DNA from: Rhizobium sp. WYJ-E13
GTDB taxonomy: Bacteria; Pseudomonadota; Alphaproteobacteria; Rhizobiales; Rhizobiaceae
Direction: 5' to 3'
DNA: 64,000 bases
Assembly (NCBI RefSeq): GCF_018987265.1
Contig: NZ_CP076853.1
Coordinates: forward strand, 2,480,001 to 2,544,000
The number at the start of each line of letters is the position of its first letter. Position 1 is the stretch's first letter. Position numbers and translations under genes: made by a program. This document shows, piece after piece, positions 49,059 through 56,719 of the stretch. The notes beneath the pieces are model-generated. The model saw nothing but the letters and a program-made list of their open reading frames with translations, was not told the origin of the DNA and made no database searches.

Positions 49059-50303
49059 ATGTCGGAATTTGCACCGGATACCGGCTTCCGCAAGAACCGG
49101 AAACTCAAGGCAGCGCTTCTCCGCCACAAGGCTTTTTCAAAGGACGGCTTCTCCGAGCGTCTCTTCGGCCTTCTCTTCTCCGGCCTCGTCTATCCGCAGA
49201 TCTGGGAAGACCCGGATCTCGATATGCAAGCGATGGAGCTGAAGCCCAATCACCGCATCGTCACGATCGGCTCCGGCGGCTGCAATATGCTCGCCTACCT
49301 TTCCAAGGCGCCTGCTTCGATCGACGTGGTCGACCTCAACCCGCACCACATCGCGCTGAACAGGCTGAAGCTTGCCGCTTTCAAGAACCTGCCAAGCCAT
49401 TCCGATCTCGTGCGCTTCCTGGCGATGCCGAACGAGAAGTCGAACAGCCGGGTTTTCGACAGTGTGCTGTCGTCCAACCTCGACGAGACCACTCGCGCCT
49501 ACTGGAACACCCGCAAGTTCGGCCGTCGTCGCGTCACCGTCTTCAACCGTAACATCTATGAAACCGGCCTGCTCGGCCGCTTCATCGGTGCCGCCCACCT
49601 GCTCGCCCGCCTGCATGGCGTGAAGCTGCAGGAAATGACCAAGACCCGGTCGATCCGCGAACAGCGCCAGTTTTTCGACGATCAGATCGCTCCCCTGTTC
49701 GAAAAGCCCGTCGTTCGCTGGATCACCAACCGCAAGAGCTCGCTCTTCGGTCTCGGCATCCCGCCGCAGCAATATGACGAGCTGGCAAGCCTTGCCGCCG
49801 ACAATTCCATCGCGCCGGTTCTGAAACACCGCCTGGAAAAGCTCGCCTGTCATTTCCCGATGCGCGACAACTACTTCGCCTGGCAGGCTTTCGCACGCCG
49901 TTATGCCGATGGCGAGGAAGGCCCGCTGCCGACCTATCTGAAGCCGGAGCACTACGACGTGATCCGCGCCAATGTCGACCGCGTCAACGTCCACCATGCG
50001 AGCTTCACCGAGCTTCTGGCTGGCGAGCCCGCCGCCTCGCGCGATCGCTACATTCTACTCGACGCACAGGACTGGATGACCGACCAGCAACTCAACGATG
50101 TCTGGCGCGAAATCACCCGCACGGCGCGCGAAGACGCCCGCGTGATCTTCCGCACGGCAGCCGAAAAGAGCATCATCGAGGGCCGCCTTGCCCCTGAAAT
50201 TCGCGACCAGTGGCACTATTTCGAAGAACAGTCGCGTGAAATGACCACCCAGGACCGCTCGGCGATTTACGGCGGCTTCCACATCTACGGGAAGAAGGCG
50301 TGA
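49059..50303 (+). CDS. btaA: S-adenosylmethionine:diacylglycerol 3-amino-3-carboxypropyltransferase BtaA
   Basis: The 414-residue protein has the BtaA profile: an N-terminal 'AFSKDGFSERLFGLLFSGLVYPQIWEDPDLDMQAMEL' entry, SAM-binding 'HRIVTIGSGGCNMLAYLSKAP' with 'VDLNPHHIALNRLKLAA', and the C-terminal 'DAQDWMTDQQLNDVWREITRTA'. It transfers the aminocarboxypropyl group of SAM to diacylglycerol, giving diacylglycerylhomoserine, the first step to the betaine lipid DGTS at the inner membrane. Its stop overlaps the btaB GTG start (GTGA). A Pho-box-like site precedes it. Confidence 0.95.
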   Translation: MSEFAPDTGFRKNRKLKAALLRHKAFSKDGFSERLFGLLFSGLVYPQIWEDPDLDMQAMELKPNHRIVTIGSGGCNMLAYLSKAPASIDVVDLNPHHIALNRLKLAAFKNLPSHSDLVRFLAMPNEKSNSRVFDSVLSSNLDETTRAYWNTRKFGRRRVTVFNRNIYETGLLGRFIGAAHLLARLHGVKLQEMTKTRSIREQRQFFDDQIAPLFEKPVVRWITNRKSSLFGLGIPPQQYDELASLAADNSIAPVLKHRLEKLACHFPMRDNYFAWQAFARRYADGEEGPLPTYLKPEHYDVIRANVDRVNVHHASFTELLAGEPAASRDRYILLDAQDWMTDQQLNDVWREITRTAREDARVIFRTAAEKSIIEGRLAPEIRDQWHYFEEQSREMTTQDRSAIYGGFHIYGKKA

Positions 50304-50971
50304 GCGAAGCCAGCGAGATGACCGTCAAGAGCGAAGAACATGCCGACCTGATGGACGGCATGTACCGCTACCAGCGCCATTTCTACGACCTGACCCGCAA
50401 ATATTATCTTCTCGGCCGCGACCACACGATCCGCAATCTCGACGTCCCCCATGGCGGCACGCTGCTCGAAGTCGGCTGCGGCACGGGCCGTAACATGGCG
50501 CTCGCGCACAAGCACTTCCCGACCGCCAAGCTCTACGGCCTCGACATTTCCCAGGAAATGCTGATTTCCGCCCACAAGACCTTTGCCACCAAGGCGACTG
50601 TCCCGGATTTCCGGGTGGCGGACGCCACCGCCTATACGCCGCGCGAATTTGGCGTCACCGGATTCGACCGCATCCTCATTTCGTACGCACTGTCGATGAT
50701 CCCGGATTGGGAACGCGCGGTGGATGCATCGATTGCCGCACTCAATCCCGACGGCCAGCTCCACATCGTCGATTTCGGCCAGCAGGAAGGCCTGCCCGCC
50801 TGGTTCCGTAAACTTCTGCAGGCCTGGCTCGCCAAATTCCACGTCACGCCCCGCGCCAATCTGCGCGAGGTTCTGGAAGCGCAAGCCATTGAAAACAATG
50901 CGCGATTGTCGTTTGATCCGATCGGCGGCGGTTACGCCTGGCGGGCGGCGATCATCAGCAAGCGCTCATAA
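50300..50971 (+). CDS. btaB: Diacylglycerylhomoserine N-methyltransferase BtaB
   Basis: The 223-residue class I SAM methyltransferase has motif I LLEVGCGTGRNMALA, then 'YGLDISQEMLISA' and 'RILISYALSMIPDWERAVD'. It performs the three N-methylations that complete diacylglyceryl-N,N,N-trimethylhomoserine. The GTG at 50300 overlaps the btaA stop. A downstream ATG (MTVKSEEHADLMDGMY) is a possible alternative start. btaAB form a compact operon. A U-rich stretch (seven T from 50990) follows the stop, but the hairpin before it is weak. Confidence 0.94.
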   Translation: MSEASEMTVKSEEHADLMDGMYRYQRHFYDLTRKYYLLGRDHTIRNLDVPHGGTLLEVGCGTGRNMALAHKHFPTAKLYGLDISQEMLISAHKTFATKATVPDFRVADATAYTPREFGVTGFDRILISYALSMIPDWERAVDASIAALNPDGQLHIVDFGQQEGLPAWFRKLLQAWLAKFHVTPRANLREVLEAQAIENNARLSFDPIGGGYAWRAAIISKRS

Positions 50972-51091
50972 TTCGCTTGAAAATAACGCTTTTTTTACGT
51001 TGATATCAGAAAAGAGGGGCATTCCCTCTGCAGGGCACGTGTTTTCGAAGGTCAGGCTGTGGGGCAGATCCATCATCACGACGGAATATTT

Positions 51092-51889
51092 ATGCGTCGG
51101 CTTCTGTTTTGCGTCCTGCCGCTTGCCCTGATGCTCGCCGGTTGCAGTTCCACGGGTTACGATTATCTCGAAACGGCTTCCATAAAACCGAAGACCCGCT
51201 TCAAGGATACCGATCCCCAGGATTTCGGCCCCAAGCATCCGCAGCAAAACGCGGTCCATGGCATCGATATCTCCAAATGGCAGGGTGATATTGACTGGCA
51301 AACGGTGCGCAAATCCGGCGTCGCCTTCGCCTTCATCAAGGCGACCGAAGGCAAGGATAGGGTCGATTCGCGCTTTGACGAATATTGGCGCGAGGCAGCC
51401 GCGTCAGGCATTCCGCATGCGCCCTATCACTTCTATTATTTCTGCTCCTCCGCCGACGACCAGGCCGACTGGTTCATCCGCAACGTTCCCAGGGAATCCA
51501 TGCGTCTGCCGCCGGTGCTGGATGTCGAGTGGAATGCCGAATCGAAAACCTGTCGCTTCCGCCCCGACCCGGCCACGGTGCGTTCTGAAATGCAGCGCTT
51601 CATGGATCGCCTGGAGGCCTATTACGGCAAGCGGCCGATCATCTACACCTCTGTCGATTTCCACCGCGAAAACCTCGAGGGCTATTTCCAGGATTATCAC
51701 TTCTGGGTCCGCTCGACTGCCAAACACCCCGAAGTGACATATGCCGACCGCCGCTGGGCCTTCTGGCAATATACGTCGACAGGCGTCATTCCGGGCATCA
51801 AGGGGCCGACCGACATCAATGTCTTCGCCGGCTCCGCGAAAAACTGGAACAACTGGGTGGCTGACGTTTCCAAGGATAGAAATTCTTAG
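51092..51889 (+). CDS. GH25 family lysozyme-like lipoprotein
   Basis: The 265-residue protein has a lipoprotein signal (MRRLLFCVLPLALMLAGC, lipobox LAGC at C18), a short spacer, and a full glycoside hydrolase 25 domain. Catalytic acids are visible in HGIDISKWQGDIDW and PPVLDVEWN, with 'FAFIKATEGKDRVDSRFDEYWREA', 'HAPYHFYYF', 'PIIYTS' and the closing 'RWAFWQYTSTG'. GH25 enzymes hydrolyse the MurNAc-GlcNAc bond of murein. The start at ATG 51092 gives the complete signal peptide. The longer frame from 51059 (GTG) would destroy it. Confidence 0.92.
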   Translation: MRRLLFCVLPLALMLAGCSSTGYDYLETASIKPKTRFKDTDPQDFGPKHPQQNAVHGIDISKWQGDIDWQTVRKSGVAFAFIKATEGKDRVDSRFDEYWREAAASGIPHAPYHFYYFCSSADDQADWFIRNVPRESMRLPPVLDVEWNAESKTCRFRPDPATVRSEMQRFMDRLEAYYGKRPIIYTSVDFHRENLEGYFQDYHFWVRSTAKHPEVTYADRRWAFWQYTSTGVIPGIKGPTDINVFAGSAKNWNNWVADVSKDRNS

Positions 51890-51972
51890 TAACGTGCTCC
51901 AATCTTTCTTGCTTCCGTCACATTCATCTGTGAAATCGGCGGCATTCTATGTCATTTTACGAGGATCGTTTC

Positions 51973-53199
51973 ATGCACCGCTCGCTCAAAAGCTGCTCTG
52001 CACTTGCTCTTCTGTTTGCCTGCGTCCTAGCAACAGGCGCTGCTGCGCAGCAGGCTCCGGATGCGGCAGCTTCGGCCCCGGCAGCACCCTGCGGCGGCGA
52101 TCTCTTCACCTTCCTTGAGGGCGTCAAGAAAGAGGCGATCGCAGCAGGCGCCAGCGCCGAAGCAGCAGACCAGGCCTTGGCCGGCGCTGAGATCGATCCC
52201 AAGGTCCTGAGCCGCGACCGCGCCCAGGGCGTCTTCCGCCAGACCTTTTTGGAATTCTCGCAGCGCACCGTCAGCCAGGCCCGCCTTGATATCGGCCGCC
52301 AAAAGATGAAGCAATATGCCGATGTCTTCGCCCGCGCCGAGCAGGAATTCGGCGTTCCCGCCGGCGTCATCACCGCCTTCTGGGCGATGGAAACGGATTT
52401 CGGCGCCGTACAGGGCGATTTCAACACGCGCAACGCGCTGGTGACGCTGTCGCACGACTGCCGCCGCCCGGAACTCTTCCGCCCGCAGCTGATCGCCCTC
52501 ATCGAAATGGTGCAGCATGGCGACCTCGACCCGCAGACCAATACCGGCGCCTGGGCCGGCGAAATCGGCCAGGTGCAGATGCTGCCGCGCGATATCATCG
52601 CCTATGGCATGGACGGCGACGGCGACGGCCATGTGCGCCTCAAGCAGAGCAGCCCGGATGCGATCCTGACGGCCGCCAAGTTCATCCAGCATCTCGGCTT
52701 CGAGCGCGGCCAGCCCTGGCTGCAGGAAGTCACCGTGCCAGATAACCTGCCCTGGGAAAAGTCGGGTCTCGGCGGCACGATGACGGCAGGCGAATGGTTC
52801 AACCTCGGCGTCAAGCCGCGCGACGGCAACATGGCCTTCGCCAATCTCGAAGGCGATCTCGTCCTGCCGCAGGGCCGCCTGGGACCGGCCTTCATCGCCT
52901 ATCCCAACTTCAAGATCTATCTGGAATGGAACAAGTCGTTCATCTACACGACCTCGGCGGCCTATTTCGCGACCCGCCTCTCCGGTGCCCCGACCTACCA
53001 GAAGGGCACGCCTGAACAGGGCCTTTCCAACGACCAGATGAAACAGCTGCAGACGAAGCTCGATTCGCTCGGCCACGATGTCGGCGAGATCGACGGCATC
53101 CTCGGCTCCGGCACCCGCGTCGCGATTCAGAAAGAACAGCTCCGCCTCGGCATACCGGCTGACGGCTGGGCAACGCCTGCGCTGCTGAACGCTCTCTGA
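51973..53199 (+). CDS. Lytic murein transglycosylase, MltB family, with peptidoglycan-binding domain
   Basis: The 408-residue protein has a signal peptide (to about residue 24, GAAAQQ), an SLT_2 catalytic domain (about 40-340) with 'GVPAGVITAFWAMETDFGAVQGDFNTRNAL' around the catalytic glutamate (METDFG) and 'GEIGQVQMLPRDIIAYGMDGDGDGHV', and a C-terminal PG_binding_1 domain (QMKQLQTKLDSLGHDVGEIDGILGSGTRVAIQKEQ). No lipobox is present, so it is a soluble periplasmic form. I start at the ATG at 51973, with GAGGAT at good spacing. An ATG eight codons upstream (MSFYEDRF) is less likely. Confidence 0.93.
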   Translation: MHRSLKSCSALALLFACVLATGAAAQQAPDAAASAPAAPCGGDLFTFLEGVKKEAIAAGASAEAADQALAGAEIDPKVLSRDRAQGVFRQTFLEFSQRTVSQARLDIGRQKMKQYADVFARAEQEFGVPAGVITAFWAMETDFGAVQGDFNTRNALVTLSHDCRRPELFRPQLIALIEMVQHGDLDPQTNTGAWAGEIGQVQMLPRDIIAYGMDGDGDGHVRLKQSSPDAILTAAKFIQHLGFERGQPWLQEVTVPDNLPWEKSGLGGTMTAGEWFNLGVKPRDGNMAFANLEGDLVLPQGRLGPAFIAYPNFKIYLEWNKSFIYTTSAAYFATRLSGAPTYQKGTPEQGLSNDQMKQLQTKLDSLGHDVGEIDGILGSGTRVAIQKEQLRLGIPADGWATPALLNAL

Positions 53200-53292
53200 T
53201 CCCTCACAATTGCCCTTTCACCACCCGGCCGCATGAATCGGGTGGCGCCTCCCCGCCGATCGGTTAAGCCTGCCAGCAAATGGAGGATCGGC

Positions 53293-54198
53293 ATGGAACA
53301 GAGAATAAGCGCATTGACCTGGGGGCTTCTCGCCCTGCTCGGTCTGATCTGGGGTGGCTCCTTCTTCTTCGCGCGTATCGCCGTTGCCGAGGTGCCGCCG
53401 CTTACCCTCGTCTTCCTGCGCCTCTCCATTGCGGCCCTTGCGCTGCATATCTACATCGGCGGGCGCTTCGGCATCTATCCGCTGCTGAAGAGCCGCTGGC
53501 GCGAATTCCTCATTCTCGGCATCCTCAACAATGCCCTGCCCCATGCGCTGATCTTCTTCGGCCAGACGCGCATCGGCGCCGGCCTTGCATCCATCCTCAA
53601 CGCCACAACGCCGATCTGGACGGTGCTGATCGCCAATTCCCTGACATCGGACGAAAAACTCTCCTCGGCCAAGATCATCGGCTGTCTCACCGGCCTTCTC
53701 GGCACAGTCGTTCTCATCGGGCCGAGTCTCAATAGTAGTCGCGACCTGCCCCTCTGGGCGCTCCTCCTACCCGTCATCGCCGCAGGCTGCTACGGATTTG
53801 CGGCCACCTACGGCAAGCGCTTCAAGGGCGTGGCGCCGCCCGTTATCGCTGCCGGCCAAATGACGGCGTCCTCGCTCGTGGCCCTGCCGCTGTCGCTCGC
53901 CATGGATCACCCCTGGGCACTTGCCATGCCGTCAATCAACGCCATCGCGGCCGTTCTGGCGATTGCGTTGCTGTCCACCGCCGTCGGCTATATCATCTAC
54001 TTCCGCATCATGGCCGCGGCGGGCGCGACCAACACCTCTCTGGTGACGCTGCTCGTGCCGCCGAGCGCGATCCTGCTTGGCTTCCTGTTCCTGGATGAGC
54101 GTCTGGAGATGACCGAGATGGCCGGCATGGCGCTGATCGGCGCGGGACTTGTCATACTGGATGGCCGGATCTACCGCCGCTCTGACGCCATAGCCTGA
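53293..54198 (+). CDS. DMT superfamily transporter (EamA domains)
   Basis: The 301-residue protein has ten predicted helices in two EamA repeats: 'WGLLALLGLIWGGSFFFARIAV' opens the first and 'AAGCYGFAATYGKRFKGVAPPVIAAGQM' the second. Such proteins are often metabolite exporters; the substrate is unknown. The ATG at 53293 follows GGAGG, so the 20-residue upstream extension is rejected. Confidence 0.9.
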   Translation: MEQRISALTWGLLALLGLIWGGSFFFARIAVAEVPPLTLVFLRLSIAALALHIYIGGRFGIYPLLKSRWREFLILGILNNALPHALIFFGQTRIGAGLASILNATTPIWTVLIANSLTSDEKLSSAKIIGCLTGLLGTVVLIGPSLNSSRDLPLWALLLPVIAAGCYGFAATYGKRFKGVAPPVIAAGQMTASSLVALPLSLAMDHPWALAMPSINAIAAVLAIALLSTAVGYIIYFRIMAAAGATNTSLVTLLVPPSAILLGFLFLDERLEMTEMAGMALIGAGLVILDGRIYRRSDAIA

Positions 54199-54427
54199 AA
54201 TGATTATGCTGCAGTGCGCCATTCTTCCGCCAAAAGCATGAATCGTGACTACCGGATTGTAACGGATCGTTAAATTTTGAGAGCGGATTTTTCTGATTAT
54301 ATTTCAGTGGCTTATAGGATTGCTGTTAGACTTATCCACTATCCTCTTCGGCAGCGCAGCACAAGAAGCGCTTCCCAACCAACACATTTCCGACATATTA
54401 TGAGCCGGTTAGCGCGAGGAGGCAGAC

Positions 54428-54505
54428 ATGGGACTTACGCAATCCTTGAATGTCCTGTTGGTCAGTGCAGCGTTCGCATTCGTCGTGTCCATGCTCTTCA
54501 TTTGA
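54428..54505 (+). CDS. Small hydrophobic membrane protein, 25 aa
   Basis: A 25-codon frame starts at ATG 54428 behind a strong GAGGAGG (7 bases upstream). The product is mostly one hydrophobic helix: MGLTQSLNVLLVSAAFAFVV then SMLFI. It is far below the size found by standard gene callers. A bidirectional terminator follows about 65 bp after the stop. The 229-bp upstream gap is AT-rich and may hold a promoter (TTGAGA-N17-TATTTC near 54278-54306). No function known. Support: ribosome binding site, composition and self-contained position. Confidence 0.6.
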   Translation: MGLTQSLNVLLVSAAFAFVVSMLFI

Positions 54506-54570
54506 GCCGATGCGAGGCGTCAAAAACTGAGATACCTACACTCCTGAATAACAAATAACCCCGAAAACTG

Positions 54571-54603
54571 AAAAGCGCATGCCCCGCCCGGCCATGCGCT
54601 TTT
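54571..54603. terminator. Bidirectional terminator between the 25-aa gene and metF
   Basis: AAAAGCGCATG (54571-54581) pairs perfectly with CATGCGCTTTT (54593-54603) around CCCCGCCCGGC. It gives a U tract in both directions and serves both the rightward small gene and the leftward metF (stop 31 bp away). Confidence 0.85.
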
Positions 54604-54633
54604 ACTTTGCCCGCAGCAACAGTGTGTATCGGT

Positions 54634-55536
54634 TTAAGCTGCCGCGCCGGCGCTTCTGGCCGTCTGGCGCGAGAGGCCGAGATTGTCGAGGACGGCAGAA
54701 ACCAGCGGCGCACGGTTCATCGTATAAAGATGGAACTCGTGCAGGCCTCGGCGAATAAGATCCTCGATCTGCTCGGCTGCAACCTCGGCTGCGACCTTGG
54801 CGCGCTCTTCCGGCTTGTCGTCATATCCGGCGAAACGCGCGTCGAGGAAGGTCGGGATGACCGTGCCGCAGGCGCCGGCAAAGCGCTTCAGCTGCGTCAG
54901 GTTCTGGATCGGCATGATACCAGGCACGACAGGGATTTTGACGCCGGCAGCACGCACCTTCTCGAGATAACGCTCGAAATTGTCGTTATCGAAGAAGAAC
55001 TGCGTCAGCGCGCGGTTGGCGCCGTTCTCGGCCTTCTGCTTCAGCATGTCGATATCAGCCGCCTGATCGCGGCTTTCCGGATGCTTTTCCGGATAGGCCG
55101 AGACGGAGATCTCGAAATCACCGATCTGCTTGAGGCCGGCCACCAGTTCCGCCGCATTGGCATAACCGCCCGGATGGGGCTGGTAGGCCGCACCGACGCC
55201 ACCCGGCGCATCGCCGCGCAACGCCACGAAATGCGTAACACCCGCCTTGCGGAAACTGTCGACCACCTGATGCGTCTCTTCCTTCGTGGCGCTGACACAG
55301 GTGAGATGCGAGGCGGTCGCAAGCGGCGTGTCGGTGAGGAAGCGCGTGACCGTGGAGAGCGTCGGCGCCTTGGTGGTGCCACCGGCACCGTAGGTCACGG
55401 AGACGAATTCCGGGTTCCAATCCTGCAGGTCGCGGACGGTGTTCCAGAGCTGGCCCTCCATCTCCTCGGACTTCGGCGGGAAGAACTCGAAGGAGATCGC
55501 AATATCGCGGCGGCGGGCGTCGTTTTTCTGGGTCAT
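54634..55536 (-). CDS. metF: Methylenetetrahydrofolate reductase MetF
   Basis: The 300-residue flavoenzyme has 'ISFEFFPPKSEEMEGQLW', 'FVSVTYGAGGTTK', 'HLTCVSATKEETHQVVDSFRKAGVTHFVALRGDAPGG' and 'GANRALTQFFFDNDNFERYLEKV'. It reduces methylene-THF to methyl-THF, the methyl donor for methionine synthesis, in the cytosol. It starts directly after the stop of the ArsR-methyltransferase gene with no gap, so the pair is one operon. This ties the regulator to methionine/SAM metabolism. Confidence 0.97.
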   Translation of the reverse strand: MTQKNDARRRDIAISFEFFPPKSEEMEGQLWNTVRDLQDWNPEFVSVTYGAGGTTKAPTLSTVTRFLTDTPLATASHLTCVSATKEETHQVVDSFRKAGVTHFVALRGDAPGGVGAAYQPHPGGYANAAELVAGLKQIGDFEISVSAYPEKHPESRDQAADIDMLKQKAENGANRALTQFFFDNDNFERYLEKVRAAGVKIPVVPGIMPIQNLTQLKRFAGACGTVIPTFLDARFAGYDDKPEERAKVAAEVAAEQIEDLIRRGLHEFHLYTMNRAPLVSAVLDNLGLSRQTARSAGAAA

Positions 55537-56562
55537 TTATTCTCTCCCGGCAAATGTAAGTACCGCGCCTTCGCTCTCCAGCGAGGCCATAAGGCGCCTC
55601 GGGTCGCGCGCGAGCCAGATCGTGACCGTAAGGCCCTTCTCCCCCTGCTGACCCGGATGAAGATCGACGACCTGCTCGACATCCAGCCCCGCCTTGCGCA
55701 CCCAGTCCGACATGGCCTGATGCGAGAAGCCGAGACGGACGTGGGCATGTTCGTCGCGAAGATATTCGAGGTTATGCGGCGCGAGATCGATGATGACGAG
55801 GCGCCCGCCCGGCCGCAGCATGCGCGCGGCTTCCGCGATTGCGATATCGGGCTGATCAAAGAAGTGCAGCACCTGATGGATCGTTACCAGATCGAAATCC
55901 TGCCCCTCGAACGGCAGGTTCAGGATATCGGCGTGGCGCACCGAAGCCGTCGTGATCCGCGACTTGTCGAGATTGGCGCGCGCCACGCTCAGCATGTCGC
56001 GGCTGGCGTCGACGCCGATTGCACGGCGATAGCGACCGGCCAGAAGCTCCAGCATGCGACCAGTGCCGGTGCCGAGGTCGAGCAGGGAATCGATCGGGTT
56101 GGCGCCGAGCAGCTTGATGACGGCTGCATCCACCTCTTCGTCAGCGGCGTGCAGACGACGAAGTTCGTCCCATTCGGCGGCGTTGCGGCTGAAATAGGCC
56201 TGTGCCCGCTCGGCGCGCTGCCGCTTGACGGTGGCAAGGCGCTCGCCGTCACGCTGGACGACGGGGTCGTTTTCGGAGACATGCTTCAGCAGCGCTCGCA
56301 CCAGCGCGGCTGCCTTGCCTTCGTGCGCCAGGCGGAAGTAGGCCCAGGCGCCTTCCTGATAGCGGTCGATCAGTTCCGCCTCGCCAAGCAGCTTCAGGTG
56401 CCGGGAGATGCGGGGTTGGGATTGACCGAGAATTTCCGTAAGATCTGTGACGGTGAGATCCCCCGCCGCCAGTAGCGCGAGGAGCCGCAGGCGCGTCGGT
56501 TCGCCGGCCGCCTTCAAGACGTCCACCAGCGCATCCAGTCCAAGCCTTAAGGGTTCGCTCAT
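55537..56562 (-). CDS. ArsR-type HTH regulator fused to a SAM methyltransferase domain (SahR-like)
   Basis: The 341-residue protein has an N-terminal ArsR winged helix (about 10-90: ALVDVLKAAGEPTRLRLLALLAAGDLTVTDLTEILGQSQPRISRHLKLLGEAELI), and a class I methyltransferase domain (about 145-310) with motif I SLLDLGTGTGRMLELLAG, 'GVDASRDMLSVARANLD' and 'HQVLHFFDQPDIAIAEAARMLRPGGRLVI'. The first domain has no CxC metal site. Combined with immediate coupling to metF, this fits the SahR type of regulator, which senses S-adenosylhomocysteine through its methyltransferase-like domain. Enzyme activity may be lost; ligand sensing is inferred. A perfect palindrome lies at its promoter. Confidence 0.88.
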   Translation of the reverse strand: MSEPLRLGLDALVDVLKAAGEPTRLRLLALLAAGDLTVTDLTEILGQSQPRISRHLKLLGEAELIDRYQEGAWAYFRLAHEGKAAALVRALLKHVSENDPVVQRDGERLATVKRQRAERAQAYFSRNAAEWDELRRLHAADEEVDAAVIKLLGANPIDSLLDLGTGTGRMLELLAGRYRRAIGVDASRDMLSVARANLDKSRITTASVRHADILNLPFEGQDFDLVTIHQVLHFFDQPDIAIAEAARMLRPGGRLVIIDLAPHNLEYLRDEHAHVRLGFSHQAMSDWVRKAGLDVEQVVDLHPGQQGEKGLTVTIWLARDPRRLMASLESEGAVLTFAGRE

Positions 56563-56580
56563 ATCCTACCCAATCAAGAT

Positions 56581-56596
56581 ATAAAGATATCTTTAT
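56581..56596. promoter_or_regulatory. Perfect 16-bp palindrome, probable operator of the regulator-metF operon
   Basis: ATAAAGATATCTTTAT (56581-56596) is a perfect palindrome centred about 27 bp upstream of the regulator's ATG, with AAGAT repeated just beside it. ArsR-family dimers bind such dyads over promoters, so autorepression and control of metF are likely. Inference from sequence and position. Confidence 0.7.
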
Positions 56597-56672
56597 GTGA
56601 CTTGGATAGCGGAGGCAAGCGGCATTTCACCGATTTGCGAAATTGCCTGTATCGATAACGACAGCAGACATT

Positions 56673-56699
56673 AAAAAAGCCCCGGACCAGCCGGGGCTT
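56673..56699 (-). terminator. Rho-independent terminator of ettA
   Basis: Read leftward, AAGCCCCGG-CTGGT-CCGGGGCTT is followed by TTTTAA. It has a perfect 9-bp stem and lies 21 bp after the ettA stop. Confidence 0.88.
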
Positions 56700-56719
56700 C
56701 GAAATGCACGAAAAACCGA

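Noticed and set aside
50955..51000. Possible terminator after btaB (CGCTTTTTTT)
   Set aside because: The T run is good, but the preceding stem is only 4-5 bp; not enough to call.
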